From contig CM020618.1 in assembly GCA_009829735.1 (NCBI GenBank), forward strand, positions 27,256,894-27,320,893: DNA of 64,000 bases. The letters run 5' to 3'. Numbering within the stretch: the stretch's first letter is position 1; each line of letters starts with the position of its first letter. The position numbers and the translations under genes are program-made. The notes below the pieces were generated by a model. The model was not told where the DNA came from. It did not search any database and saw only the letters and a program-made list of their open reading frames with translations. Origin of the DNA: Pyropia yezoensis (lineage: Eukaryota; Rhodophyta; Bangiophyceae; Bangiales; Bangiaceae). Positions 21,215 to 32,093 of the stretch are shown here, in pieces.

Positions 21215-23145
21215 ATGCGCTGGCGGCTGCCGCGCCCCCCCCTGGCCGCCGCCGCCGCGGCGGTCGCGGCCGCCGCCCGCGTGGCGGCCATTGCCCTGCT
21301 CACCCTGCCCCTGCCGCCGCGTGTCACCCAGACGGCAACGGCGGTGGCGGCCGCCGCCGCGGCGCTCGGCCGCCACGGCCACCGCCGCCGCCGGGGGCGG
21401 CTGCGGCTGCCACCGCCGCCACCGTCGTCGTCGTCGTCGCCGTCGTTGTTGTTGTTGCCAATGGCGTCATCGACGCCTCCCCCACCGGCGGGAGCCGCCA
21501 CCACGACAGCCTCCCCCGCCGCCGCCACCGCAGCCGCCGCCGCCGCCGCCGCCGCCGGAAGCCCCCCCCCGGCGTCCCTGTTAGGGGTGGTGGTGCCCCC
21601 CGCGTGGCTCGCCGCCGCCCTCACCCTCCATGCCGTGTCGGCGGCCACGGCGGTCACGGCCCCTACCCTCCACCGCGCGCTGTGCGTGTGGGGGGCGCTC
21701 GCGCGGGCGCTCCTCACCGCCGCCCCGCCGCGGCTGCCGCGCTTGGGGCGGCGCCGCCGCCGCCGCGGTGACGGCGGCGGCGGCGGCAACGGCAACGGCG
21801 GCAGCCAAGGGGGTGCCGCCGGCGGTGCCGCCGGCGGTGCCGCCGGCGGTGGCGGGCGCGGGCGCGATGGGAAGGGGGGGGGGCGCACCGCCCGGACGGC
21901 AGCGGCGGTGGCGGCGGCCGCCGACGCGGCGGGGGGGGGGGTCCGGGCGGTGGCGGCGTGGGTGGGCGTTTTGGGGGGGGCGGGGGGGGTTCCCCCCGAG
22001 TGGGCGGCCGCGCTCGCCACCCTGGCGGGGGCCCACGGGGACGGCGACGGCGGCAGGAAACCGACACGTGACGGCGGCGGCGGGGACGGTGGCGGTGGCC
22101 GCCACGACCGGCTGGTGGCGGCCGACGCGGCACACGGGCGGGTGCTGGCGGCGGTGGCCGGGTGGGCGCTGTCCACCTGGGGCGGCGGCGGGGGCGAGTG
22201 GCCGCCCCTGCCGCCGCTTGTCGACGCTGCTGCGGGGATGGGTGTGCCGCCGGTGGGGGCGGCGGCCATGGCCGCGGCTGTGGGCGTACTGGGCCGACCC
22301 CGCTGGGGGGGGGGAGGGGGGGTGGCGCCGGGCGCCGCCGCCGCCGGGGAGGGTGGCCAACCGCCGCCGCCGCCGCCGCTCGTGCCGGCGGTGGACGTGG
22401 ACGCTGTGCTGGCCGCCGTCGCCGCCGCGGCGTCGGTGGCGGCCGCCGCCGCCGCGGCGCCCCCGTCGCGGCGGCGGTGGTGGCTGGGGCTCCCCGCCGC
22501 CCCCGCCCCCCCCCCCCCATCGCGTGGCCATCCACCCGGGCGGCGTACGTGGAGGCCCTCTCCGCGGCCATTGGGGAGGCGCTGCTCGTCCACGGGGTGG
22601 CGGTCCCCCCGTCGGCGCTGGCCGTCGTGCCCGCCACGGGGGCGCTGCGGGTGGTCACCCCCGCCGCCGCCCGGCGGGTGCCCCCGCCCCTCCGCCGGCG
22701 GCTGTGCGTCTACTACCTCGCCGCCGCCACCCGCCACGCGCCGGCGACGGCCCAGGCGTTTGGCGCCACGGGCGTTGCGCTGTGCGACGGCACCGGGCGG
22801 CTGGGCGACGCGGCGTTTGACGCGGTCGGCGTGGTGGCGGCCGCCGCGCTCGACACGGGCACGCTGCCGCAGGGGGCCGTCGCCGCCGCCGCGCGAGTGC
22901 TGTGGGGGCGCGTCGTGGCCGTTGCGCCGTCGCTGGTGGGGGTGGTTGCCGCCGTGGGGGAGCTCCGCGGCCTCCGGGGGGGGGGGGGGGGGACGGTGGT
23001 GGGGGGGGGGGCGGCCGCCCGTTTGGCGTCCTCGTCCGCCGCAGCGCGCTGCGGGGGGTGCGGGAGGAGGGGGGGGGTGGGGCGGGTGGGCGCCCCCGGG
23101 GCGGGAGGGGGAGGTGGAGGGGGGGGGGGGTCCGAAGAGGCCTGA
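21215..23145 (+). CDS. Unknown Ala-rich protein, one frame change
   Basis: An ATG at 21215 (MRWRLPRPPLAAAA) opens a frame that stays open to about 22515. Hydrophobic Ala/Leu/Val stretches near the start (about residues 10-35 and 128-150) could be membrane segments. At the C run 22505-22520 the plausible coding frame changes, and the second part (AWPSTRAAYVEALSAAIGEA onward, ending at 23145) looks like a folded Ala/Val-rich domain with RLCVYYLAAATRHA and TGVALCDGTGRLGD. I recognise no family. The frame change is probably a homopolymer miscount. It might be several shorter pieces or over-called GC-rich sequence; the regular Ala/Val/Leu pattern and its place between two real genes favour a gene. 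Confidence 0.42.
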
Positions 23146-23467
23146 ACCCGCCGGCCGGGGCCAGGGAGGGGGGAGCAAGGGGGGTGGGGAGGCAGGGGCG
23201 CCCTGCCAACGCCGGCGGGCACGCCCGCGCCCGCGCCCGCACCCCGCGCCAGCTCACACCGGACGGCAGTAGAGTCGCCGCCGCTGACGCGCGGCTGGCG
23301 GCGCCCGATGGGTAGATGGAATGGCTATGGTGCAGCGACCCCCTTCCCCCCCCCCTTTCCGCCCCTCCCCCCCTCCCCCCTCCCCCCTCCCTCCTTCCCC
23401 TCCCGCTCCTGCGAGACAGGTAGTCGCCGTCCTCCTCTGCCCGCCACCGCCAGCGCCACCTCCCGCG

Positions 23468-25737
23468 TCAGGCTTGTTGGAATATGGGAAAGGACGGCGG
23501 CGGGGGCACGCCCGCCATGGCGCAGTACTCCATCACCTGCCGCGGCAGCTGGTCGAGGCCGGCAGCGGCGGCGGCGGCGGCGGCGGCGGGCCCACCCCCC
23601 CCCGGCGGCAGCCGCACCAGCGCCACCGCCCGGCGGACAGCGCGGATGTTGCCGTGGAGCAGCGGCCTCCGCGTGCCGTCGTCCACCTCCCGCGCAAAGG
23701 CGTCCCAGTCGCCGCTGCCGCCGCCAACGGCCACCAGTACCACAGACAGGGGGAGGGTGGCCAGGCGCAGCGCCGCTGCCTTAACCGCCTGCACATCGGC
23801 GGGCGGGGCTGCGAGGAGGATGGTGAGGAGGGTGTACGGGACGCCGCCGCCGCTGCCGCCGCCGACGCGCTGACCGCCCGCCGCCGCCGCGCGGCGGGAC
23901 GCCACCACCCCCGCGGTGGCGAGGACGTCGGCCAGGACAGGTGGCCCCGCGGGGAGGACGGCGGCGACCGCCGCGCGGTAGGCGGCGCGCACCCCCGCGG
24001 CGCCGTGGACGAGCGGCGACACGGCGCCGCCGCCCGCCAGCGGAAAGCAGTGGGACACGGGGTGGCCCGCCGCGGGGGCGGCGCCAAAGCCGTACGCCGC
24101 CACCCCCGGCGAGCCCCCGTACGGCGCGGTGGTGGTGGCCACCCAGTCGAGAACCCCCTCGTACGCATTCGCCGGCGGCCCGTGGCCGGCGGCGGCCGCG
24201 TCCCCCCCCCCCGGCGGCAGGCGGTGGAGCCAGCCGAGCGCCCCCGGCGGGCCATTGGCGGCCGACAGGTCAACGGCAACGACGAGGGAGAGGTCCAGCC
24301 CGCCGTGGCCCCCCGGGGTGAGCCAGTCGAAAAAGGACGGCGCCGCCGCGACCGCCACCGACACGACGGTCAGCACCCCGCCGCGGGGGGACAGCCGCAG
24401 GGGGGTGCCGTCGGGCACCGCCCGCAGCGCCGGCCACGTTGTCTCCACCACCCCGAGCCGCGTGGCGGGCGTCAAGGCCGCGGGCGCGCCGGCCCCGGCG
24501 CCCGCCGCGGGTGCCCCCGAGTAGACGGCCAGCCGGAGGAGGGCGTGGGGGGGGGGGGGGGCGGGGGGGGGGCACTACCGCCGCCAGTCGCCCCTGCCGG
24601 CGGCGGCGGCGGAGGCCGGCCGGCGGTGAGTGCCAGGACGGGCACCTGCAGCGGCGCGGCGGGCGCGCCCCGCTCGTCGTCTGTGTACGCCGCGACCACG
24701 TGGGCGGGCGCCGCGACGGGTGTCCACACGGGGGGGCTCCCGCCGCCGCCGCCGCCGCCGCCGCCATCGGCCGCCCGCTCCACCACCACCACCGGCCTGA
24801 GCGGCGGTGGTGGCGGCGGGGAGAGGCCGTGACCGGGCGGGACGCCCCCGCCGCTGGGTGTGGACACGGACCGGGGGGGCCCGCCGCGGGGTCCCCCCCC
24901 GCCCCCGCCCCCCCCCCCCCCCCCCGACCGCCCCGCCAGGCGGCCCACAAACGAGCTGCTGCGTATACTCCTCGACGAGCTGATGCGCCGTGGCGCCGCC
25001 GGCGCCGGCGCCGGCGCCGGCGCCGACGCGTCGGGCGCCCCCCCTTCCTCCCCCCAACGCCCCTCCCCACGCGCCGCCGCGGCCGCCGCCGCCGTCGCCG
25101 CGGCCGCCGCGGCCGCCGCTTCCGCCGCCGCCCCGCCCAGGTGGGAGACGGCCAGCCGGAGGGTGGCCTGCTGGCGTGCCTCCGCCACCGCCTCCACCCC
25201 CAGGGTCAGGGTGCCCAGCTCCCCCCCCCCCCCCGGCTCGTCTGCACGGGACAGCGGGAGCGTCAACGACCGGCCGGGGGCGGTCACCAGCGACGCCAGC
25301 GGGGCGTCGGCCACCCCCAGCAGTGCCGCTGCCGCTGCCGCCGCCGCCCCCCCCGCCGCCCTGCCGCCGCCACTGCCATGGGGGGACGCGTCGTACACGA
25401 CGACGCGGAGGGAGACGGGGGCGCCAAACGCAAACGCCACCTCTGCGGGGTGGCCCCAGCGGGGCGCGGCGGCCGCCTCGACGACGTCGGTGGTGCCGAG
25501 GTGCACAAAGCCCCCGCCGGCGGCGGCGGCAGCAGCGGCGGCGGCGGCCATGCCCGCGCCGCCGCGCGCGTCGCGGGCGTAGAGGGCGCAAAACGCGTCG
25601 GGCGGGCTGCCGCTGCCGTCGGCGGCGGCCAGGCCGGCGGCCGACACGGACACCCGCAGGCGGGTGGGGTAGGACGCGATGGCCACCCCCGCAGTTTCGC
25701 CAGGGGGGCGCCCCCCGTACGGCGGCGGGTGGAGCAT
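23468..25737 (-). CDS. Copine (C2 domains plus copine-type vWA domain), one frame change
   Basis: Copines bind membrane phospholipid in a calcium-dependent way through two C2 domains and present a C-terminal A domain to partner proteins. The start is ATG at 25737 (MLHPPPYGGRPPGETAG). The first C2-like part has TRLRVSVSAAGL and DAFCALYARDARGG, then VSLRVVVYDASPHG (about 25690-25370). The A domain (24475-23468) has LSLVVAVDLSAANGPPG at the metal site, where the family has DxTxSNG, so Ala replaces the second Ser. It continues with AAYGFGAAP, VSHCFPL, LPLSVVLVAVG and the closing LPRQVMEYCAMAG. The frame changes in the G/C run at 24542-24575; both sides are coding (HALLRLAVYSGAP resumes a C2 strand), so a homopolymer error or recent lesion is likely. 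Poly-Ala and poly-Gly inserts are frequent. Confidence 0.8.
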
Positions 25738-27520
25738 TGTGCCCGGGAGAGGGAAGGGGCGGATGGGTGGGGGAGGGGGTGGCACAAGGGGGGTGAGACA
25801 AGCAGGGAGGGCGGGGTGGGTGGGAGGGGCACAGGGTGGGGACGGAAAGGGAGGGAGGAGATGAGCGTGGCACGCGGGAGCGGAGAGGGGAGGGGGAGGA
25901 GGGTGGAAGACAGGCCGGGTGAGGGAAGGAGGAAGAGGCCGGGACGGAGGTGGGCGAGACGGGGGGTTTGAGGCTGGCGGCGACAGGTTGACGGGGTCGG
26001 GACAGCAGGGAGGGGCGGGCGCCACCAATGGCGGCGCCGCCAGCCGTGCGGCGCCCGCGGCCGCGGCCGCGACGGCGGCGGCGCGCGGGACGCGCGATGG
26101 CGCCTGGCCGTCGCGGACGGGGCGTGGGCGTCTGCGGGGCGGACGGGGAGTGGGGGGGGAGCGGGCCCAGCGGACGGCAGGGCGGGCAGTGACGAGGTCA
26201 TGTCTTCTGCAGTACAGCACTCACAGCCATACGCACGCACCAGATATGTGGGCCAGCGTGGCGGGCAAAGCCCACCGGGCAGGACACATGCAGAAGTGGA
26301 TTCCATCGACAAAGACCCACTGTCCGCTGCAGCGTGCATACCTATGTATGTTCAGTACAGTACAGTACCGACAGACACCTGTAAATGAGTATGTATGTAT
26401 ACACAATGTACTGTACTGTGCGTATATACCCTTCTTCTTGGTTTACTTATCAACTCTCCCGATGAGAGAGGGCTATTTCAGATCCTGATGCGGCCCGAGG
26501 GGAGAACCGTGTTTGTGGACGATGAACGTGCGCGGCCCTTCCTTGCACCTCGAGACCCGTGCGGGGTGTGGGGTGCGAAGAGCCCCAAGCGGACGGCACA
26601 GCGCTTGACTGCCAGCCGAGAAGGCGGCCGCCTTCGAAGGCGGCCGCCATCTTGGCGCGGCGTCCAGACGGCCCCAACCGGGGCAACCGACCCACGCTGC
26701 ACCTCCCCCGCCCTGCTGCCAGCGCCATCGCCCCCTGTATTCCCCTCCCCCCCCCCCCCCCCCCCCGCCCTTGGCTCGCCGGGCTGTCGTCGGGACGACG
26801 TTGCGGACTGGGCGGGCCCGTTTCCGACGCCTCCCGCCCTCCCTCCCCGCCCCGCCAGAGGCGCCGCAGCCGCCAGCCGACGCAGCTCCCCCCCCCGCCC
26901 GTGGCGGGCACACGGCCACCCGCTCCTCCCCTACCGTATGTACCTACCCCCGGTCGGTGGGTGGGTCGCGTGGCGGGGGAGCAGCGGCCCCCCGCCGCGA
27001 GACCCACCGGCCGGGCACGTGCATCCAGCAGGATGCTAGGCTCACCCCGCCGCCCCCTCTGCGCCCTCGCCGGCCGGCCACCGGCCGCCTGACGATGCAC
27101 CTGATCCAGCTCGCCGCGCTCTTCCCCGCGCTCCCCCCTGCCTGTCGGTGCGCGACGGCACCCCGGCGCGCCGACGACCCACCCGTGTGTTGGCGGGGGG
27201 ATGGGGGGGGGGGGGGGGGGGGGGGAGGGGTGAGTGGTGGCGACGCCGCGGCCGCCCACGGGCGGGGGGGTCGTGACGAAGTTCTGTCCCCTCTTCGGAG
27301 TTCCGTTTCGCCCCCCCGTCTACCCGACGTCGCCGCCACACAGTGCCGCCGACGCGGACATCCACCGCCTGGGCGGCGGCGGGGGGGGGGGGGGGGGGGG
27401 GGGCGGGAAGGAGGTGTGCGGCGCGTGCTGCCGACCCCCCCCTACGCGCGTGGGTGACCAGGATGGGTGCGTGGCGCCCCGGTCGTGTGGAAGAGGGTGG
27501 CGTAGGTGTCGGCGTTTTGG

Positions 27521-27551
<31 letters not shown>

Positions 27552-28105
27552 GGGGCGAGACTCCTGCGGTTGCGCGTCGGCTGGCGCGCCGCGCGGGGCG
27601 GGGTGGCCGTGGCTGCTTGGCCCGCTGGGGGCCGCCGTGGGGACTGCCTGCCGGCTGCCGCCTGGGGGGGGGGGGGCGGGGCCGCCGTGCCCGCCGCGCG
27701 CCGGCGACGCGCGTGGCCGACCATCCACGCCGGCGGCGGTGGTGGCGGCGGCGGCGGCGGCGGTGCGACGCGGCGGGGCGCGGCACGAGCCGCGCCGCGG
27801 TCGTGGGGTGGGTGCGCCGCACCCCGCCGCCAGTGGCGAGGGCGGGGCGTGTGCCGCGGGCGCGGCGGGCGCGGACTGCCGGCGGGCGAGCCGAGCCGCC
27901 CAGACGGGAGGGCTATATGAGCCGCCGGCTGGGCCACCACATGGCCTGGGAGGTCCTCCGTTCCCCAAGGCAGTCCACCCAGTCGCGCAGACCATCCCGC
28001 CAACCGTAGCCTCCCCTTCATCCCCCCGGGCACTCTTCTCACACACCCTCCCCACCCCCCCCCTCCCCCCCTGCCCACTTTTGCCCCCCTCTTCTTCCCC
28101 CAGCC
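25738..28105. other. Intergenic region between divergent copine and wall-protein genes; long G/C runs
   Basis: No gene is supported. There are (CAGTA)n tracts at 26353-26368 and 26407-26420, a 26-bp perfect palindrome at 26623-26648 (GGCGGCCGCC-TTCGAA-GGCGGCCGCC), and poly-C or poly-G runs of about 15-27 at about 26749-26767, 27198-27230, 27380-27402 and 27525-27550, able to form G-quadruplexes. Promoters of both flanking genes should lie here; none can be named. Confidence 0.65.
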
Positions 28106-29704
28106 ATGGTGAGCGTACGGCGGTGCGGCACGGCCGCGGCGGGTGTGCTGGTGGTGGTGGCGGCGGCAGCGTCGGCGGCGGTGGCCACCACCTCCGCGGC
28201 CCCGACGATGGTGGTGGTGACGCAGGGGGCGGCGGCGACAAGGACGCCCAAGCCCACCCCCACCCCCTGCGTCGTCACGTTTGACTGCTCCGTCAAGAAG
28301 GTGGTGGACGCCACCTGCCTGACCAAGACCACCAAGGAGGTGCCGTGCAACGCGCACGCAACGGTGCTGGTGGCGGGCACGCGGTGCTTCCTCGAAACGA
28401 CCACGTCGGCCGCCTGCAAGTCGACTGTTGTGGAGAAGCGGACGTGTGCCAAGGCGTGCCCGACATCGACGCCGTCGCCCACACCCTGCCTTGTTGCCAA
28501 GGACTGCAGCTTCCTCCAGACGGTGACCAAGGACTGCGAGGTGACGGAGCGCCAGACTGTAGCATGCCCCCAGACGGCGCAGTACTTTACGTCTTCGGGT
28601 GACGCCAAGGTCAGGTGCGTCCGTGACGTCAAGGTGACCAAGAAGTGCACGTCGGAGGTGCTTGTGAAGAAGACTTGCAAGGTGCCGTGCCCGACGCCGT
28701 CGCCCGTCAAAAAGGTGGTTGATGGTAAGACCGTCCTCATCTTTGTGACGCCCAAGCCGGTGCCGGTGCGGACACCTGCGGCGACGCCCAAGGTGGTGTT
28801 CGTATTCCCGGGCATTGACTTTGGAAAGTTCTTCCCGGTCAAGACGGCGGCACCCGCTACGGCGGCACCCGCCACGCCTGCACCCGCCACGCCGGCACCC
28901 GCGACGGCGGCACCGGCCCCTGGCAGCATCACGGCTGGCAATGGCGGCAACGGTGGCAACGGCGGTGCTGGTCCTGACGGTGGTGACGGTGGCGCCGGCG
29001 GTGCTGGCGGCAACGTGGTGGTTGGTGGCCCTGCTCCAACTGTGGCGCCGACCGTGGCACCCACGGCAGTGCCCACGCCGGCGGCGACACCCACGGCGGT
29101 GCCGACGCCGACCATTGACCCCGAGGTTCTCACCACCTTCACGACTATCCAGGGCCTCGCGACACAGGCGCAGGGGTCTGTCGACGCTGCTCGCGCCGCC
29201 CAGGTGGACGCTGACGCGGCTGTCATTACTGTGACGCAGGCGCTTGCTGACGCGCAGGCCGAAATTGCGGCCGTCGACCCGGCGCTGGTGACCGCCGAGG
29301 TGACGGCACAGCTGGCGGAGCTCCAGCAGATTGTGGATGACGCGACGGCCAATGCGGCGACGGCCGCGGCCGAGGTGGTGACTGCCGAGACGGCGCTCGC
29401 ACAGGTGCAGGCGGCGGTCGATGATGCGGCTGCCCTGATTGTGTCGCTGGGCGGTACTGTGCCCACGGCGCGGATGCTCCAGCTGAGCGGCCGTCTCGGT
29501 CTCTCATCTGCGACGCGTCAGATCTCGCCTTTGGCCCTCCTCCAGCTTTCGCTTCAAGTTGCCCAGTTGCAGGCAGCACTCGCTGCCGCTGCCGCGGCGG
29601 CTGCCCGGACGGCCGCCAACCTCATCATTGCGGGTCTGGCTATCCTTACTGCCATCAGGAACCTGCTTGCAGCCGCGTCGCCGGCCGCTCGCTTCTTCTT
29701 CTAG
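28106..29704 (+). CDS. Secreted Cys-rich/Gly-rich wall-type protein, copy 1 (532 aa)
   Basis: The ATG at 28106 opens a signal peptide (VRRCGTAAAGVLVVVAAAAS). Two Cys-rich repeats follow (about residues 50-195), each starting PTPC or SPTPC with a DCS motif and ending in a CPTxSP run. A Pro/Thr/Ala spacer with repeated APAT units comes next, then a Gly/Asn-rich stretch (GNGGNGGNGGAGPDGGDGG, about 280) and an Ala/Gln/Asp/Val heptad-like region (about 350-450) suited to a coiled coil. It ends in a hydrophobic tail (LIIAGLAILTAIRNLL). The layout suggests an extracellular matrix or wall protein held at the membrane; no enzymatic motif is seen. It is convergent with a subtilisin gene at 30786-32093. 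A mirror copy lies at 57787-59424. Confidence 0.82.
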   Translation: MVSVRRCGTAAAGVLVVVAAAASAAVATTSAAPTMVVVTQGAAATRTPKPTPTPCVVTFDCSVKKVVDATCLTKTTKEVPCNAHATVLVAGTRCFLETTTSAACKSTVVEKRTCAKACPTSTPSPTPCLVAKDCSFLQTVTKDCEVTERQTVACPQTAQYFTSSGDAKVRCVRDVKVTKKCTSEVLVKKTCKVPCPTPSPVKKVVDGKTVLIFVTPKPVPVRTPAATPKVVFVFPGIDFGKFFPVKTAAPATAAPATPAPATPAPATAAPAPGSITAGNGGNGGNGGAGPDGGDGGAGGAGGNVVVGGPAPTVAPTVAPTAVPTPAATPTAVPTPTIDPEVLTTFTTIQGLATQAQGSVDAARAAQVDADAAVITVTQALADAQAEIAAVDPALVTAEVTAQLAELQQIVDDATANAATAAAEVVTAETALAQVQAAVDDAAALIVSLGGTVPTARMLQLSGRLGLSSATRQISPLALLQLSLQVAQLQAALAAAAAAAARTAANLIIAGLAILTAIRNLLAAASPAARFFF

Positions 29705-29969
29705 GTAGACAGTCGCGACTCTTGCGCCTGCTTTCGAGGAGTGTGATGGGGTGGGCAATTCTCATCCGGCTGCATACCTAACGTTAAAAAAAACCACACT
29801 TTGTACCACTACCTATGTATGTCTGCCCGCAGTAGGTACTGGCACCCCACAGCGTCCACGGCCTCTATTGTGTGCGTGGTTGCAAAGACGGTCGTGGCCT
29901 CCACGAAAGAAAAGCGTCGTTGTGCACGAGCCCCTTTCTGTGCGATCGACCTGGGCCTAAGCCTAAGAG

Positions 29970-30480
29970 GAGGCCGACCTGATCACGTCTCTGGGTGGCA
30001 CCGTGCCGACGGCGCGGCTGGCCAACGGTGCGCTTTGGCATCCCGTCTGCGTCGCGGCAGTCAGTACTGGATCTCATGCGGCTGCGGCTGATGGTGGCCC
30101 AGATGCCAGGCGGCGGCGGCGGCGGCCGCCGCCGCCGCCGCCGCACGGACCGCCGCCAATCTGATCCTTGCGGGGCTGGCCATCCTCGCCACCATCAGGG
30201 CCAGTCTCCCGCACCCCGCAGACAGCTCCCGCGGCGACGAACCCAGCGGCCCGTACCGCTGCCCCGTCGCCGGCACCCGTGGCAAGCAACATCGCTGCTG
30301 GCAATAGCTACTACATGCGCTATGGTGGTGGCGGCGGCAACGGTGGTGGCGACCGCAACGGTGGTGCCAACACCCAAACGGCGGCACCGGCGGCGCGGGC
30401 GGCGCGGGGGTGGCCGACGCGGACACGGCCGTGGGGGTCATCGCGAGGGCCCCACTGGCTGACGATGGCCGGTGAAATCT
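29970..30480 (+). pseudogene. Fragments of another wall-type protein gene
   Basis: At 29980-30215 the plus strand repeats the C-terminal motifs of the preceding gene (SLGGTVPTARLANG, then ARTAANLILAGLAILATIR) with frame changes. At 30260-30420 a Gly/Asn-rich piece (SNIAAGN, GGGGGNGGGDRNGG) resembles its middle. The order is scrambled relative to an intact gene. The same fragments occur in the right arm (57450-57260 and about 56730-56620), so they predate the inverted duplication. Confidence 0.6.
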
Positions 30481-30785
30481 CCCCTGATTGCCGCACTGCT
30501 CCTCCACGGAGGTAGTAGGTGGGTGTAGGCGAGTGCTCCGCAAACTATGGACATACAATGACATACAATGAAAACCAACCGTTCACAACCCACACCCACT
30601 CATGCGGCTACCAAACGGGGGCAGGACGCGCTCGTGACCCGTAGCCCCTTGCGTACCCTTCGCGCGGTGGACCACAGTGGATCAACCTGAACCCCCCTCC
30701 CCCCTTTCTCCCCTGCCTGGGATTGAAATCTCCTTTCCTGCTCAGACAAACGCCACCGCGCAACAGGTGGGTGGGCTACCACACA

Positions 30786-32093
30786 CTAAGCGCAAGTCGG
30801 GTTGGCCCACGCCATGGGGTACTGCCCAACCGTCGGCGCGCCGCGGGTAATCCGGCGGAGCACTTCATCCCGGCGCAGGCTGCCGCCCGCCGGGTCCTCT
30901 GCGAGTACCAGCGCGGCGAGGCCGGCGACGTGCGGGGCGGCCATCGAGGTGCCAGACAGGGACGTCAGGCCGCTGGAAGTCTTCGCGTTCACCGACAGAA
31001 TCCGTACGCCCGGCGCAGAGACGGCCACACACCTGGTGCCGCGGGCGGAAAAGGAAGCCAGCATGTCTTCCCGCGTCAGCGCCGCGACGCTAATCGCCCC
31101 CGCCGCCTGGGCGGGGTGGTTGCGGCACGCGCTGACCGGCTCGTTGCCAGCGGCCACCACCACAATGACGCCCACGTTGTTTGCCCGGTTGGCCGCTGCC
31201 GTCCACGGGCTGCCGTCGGCGCGGTCCGTGCCAAGCGACGCGTTGAGCACCACCTTGGCGCCGGGCTTGGCCGCCTTGACCGCCGCCACGTACTCAATCG
31301 CCGACAGCACGTCCACGATGCGGCCGCCGCCGTTGGCGTCGAGGCACCGCACGCCAACGATCGTCGCGGCGGGCGCAACCCCCGTCGTGGCCCCCGCCAC
31401 CGTCCCCGCCACGTGGCTGCCGTGGCCGTCCTCATCCGCCGCGCTGGCGTAGGGGGCGCCGGGCGCCACCACCCCCGACGCGCGGCCCTGGAATTGGGCG
31501 TGGCCGGTCGCGATGCCCGTGTCCAATACGTAGACCGTCACGCCCGCACCGCGGGCGGGATAGCACGCTGTGCTGGTCTTGCCGTCCAGCGGCAGCGCCG
31601 CCTGGTTGACCCGGTCCACCCCCCACGCACTCGCGCCCGCCTGTCGCGCCGCGGCCCGCCCCCTGGGGGCAGAGACAACGCCGGCCGACCCACCAGCGGG
31701 CGGGCTGATTTTTACGACCATGTCGGGGGACACCGACTGCACGCCCGGCAGCCCAGAGAGGTCCATCCCGCCACCGCCGTCGGCCGCGTCGGACGCGCCG
31801 CCGCCACCACCGCGGCGCGCCACGCACCGCGCCGACGCCATGCGGAGGGTGGGGAAGAGGCGCACTTGGTCGCACCCCGCCGCGGTCACACGGGCCACCA
31901 AGTCGGCCTGGCAGTCGCCGCCGCAGCTGCCCTTAAGCACCATCACCTGGACGTCCTGGGTGGCTGCCCGCAGGGCGGCGTGGAGGTCGCTGCCGGTGGC
32001 AGTGGCGCCGCCAGCCGGGATGGCGGCAGGCGTACCCGCCAGGAGGGCGCCACCAACGAGCAGGGCGCCCGCGAGCGTGGCTGCACGTGCCAT
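30786..32093 (-). CDS. Secreted subtilisin-like serine protease (S8, proteinase K type), copy 1 (435 aa)
   Basis: The start is ATG at 32093. A signal peptide (MARAATLAGALLVGGALLAG) leads into an inhibitor-I9-like propeptide (about residues 35-130, with four Cys), ending before a PPAGG linker. The catalytic domain has VYVLDTGI (Asp191), GHGSHVAGT (His224), VVVAAGNEP (oxyanion Asn317) and GTSMAAPHVAG (Ser383), so the triad is complete. The length and lack of C-terminal domains match proteinase K-like secreted enzymes. It ends TAG. It faces the wall-protein gene tail to tail, and the same pair is repeated in mirror image at 54987-59424, which suggests but does not prove a joint role in wall remodelling or processing. 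Confidence 0.93.
   Translation of the reverse strand: MARAATLAGALLVGGALLAGTPAAIPAGGATATGSDLHAALRAATQDVQVMVLKGSCGGDCQADLVARVTAAGCDQVRLFPTLRMASARCVARRGGGGGASDAADGGGGMDLSGLPGVQSVSPDMVVKISPPAGGSAGVVSAPRGRAAARQAGASAWGVDRVNQAALPLDGKTSTACYPARGAGVTVYVLDTGIATGHAQFQGRASGVVAPGAPYASAADEDGHGSHVAGTVAGATTGVAPAATIVGVRCLDANGGGRIVDVLSAIEYVAAVKAAKPGAKVVLNASLGTDRADGSPWTAAANRANNVGVIVVVAAGNEPVSACRNHPAQAAGAISVAALTREDMLASFSARGTRCVAVSAPGVRILSVNAKTSSGLTSLSGTSMAAPHVAGLAALVLAEDPAGGSLRRDEVLRRITRGAPTVGQYPMAWANPTCA

Larger units (their letters stand above)
28106..32093 (+). repeat. Inverted duplication, left arm
   Basis: The order wall-protein gene (plus), gene fragments, subtilisin gene (minus) is repeated in mirror image at 54987-59424. 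Similarity extends into noncoding DNA: 29703 to about 29960 matches the reverse complement of about 57530-57788, including the sequence GTAGGTACTGGCACCCCACA. The arms lie about 23 kb apart. Confidence 0.85.

Noticed and set aside
27042..28357. Minus-strand frames upstream of the wall-protein gene
   Set aside because: Low-complexity products of G runs; no motif and no conservation in the right arm.
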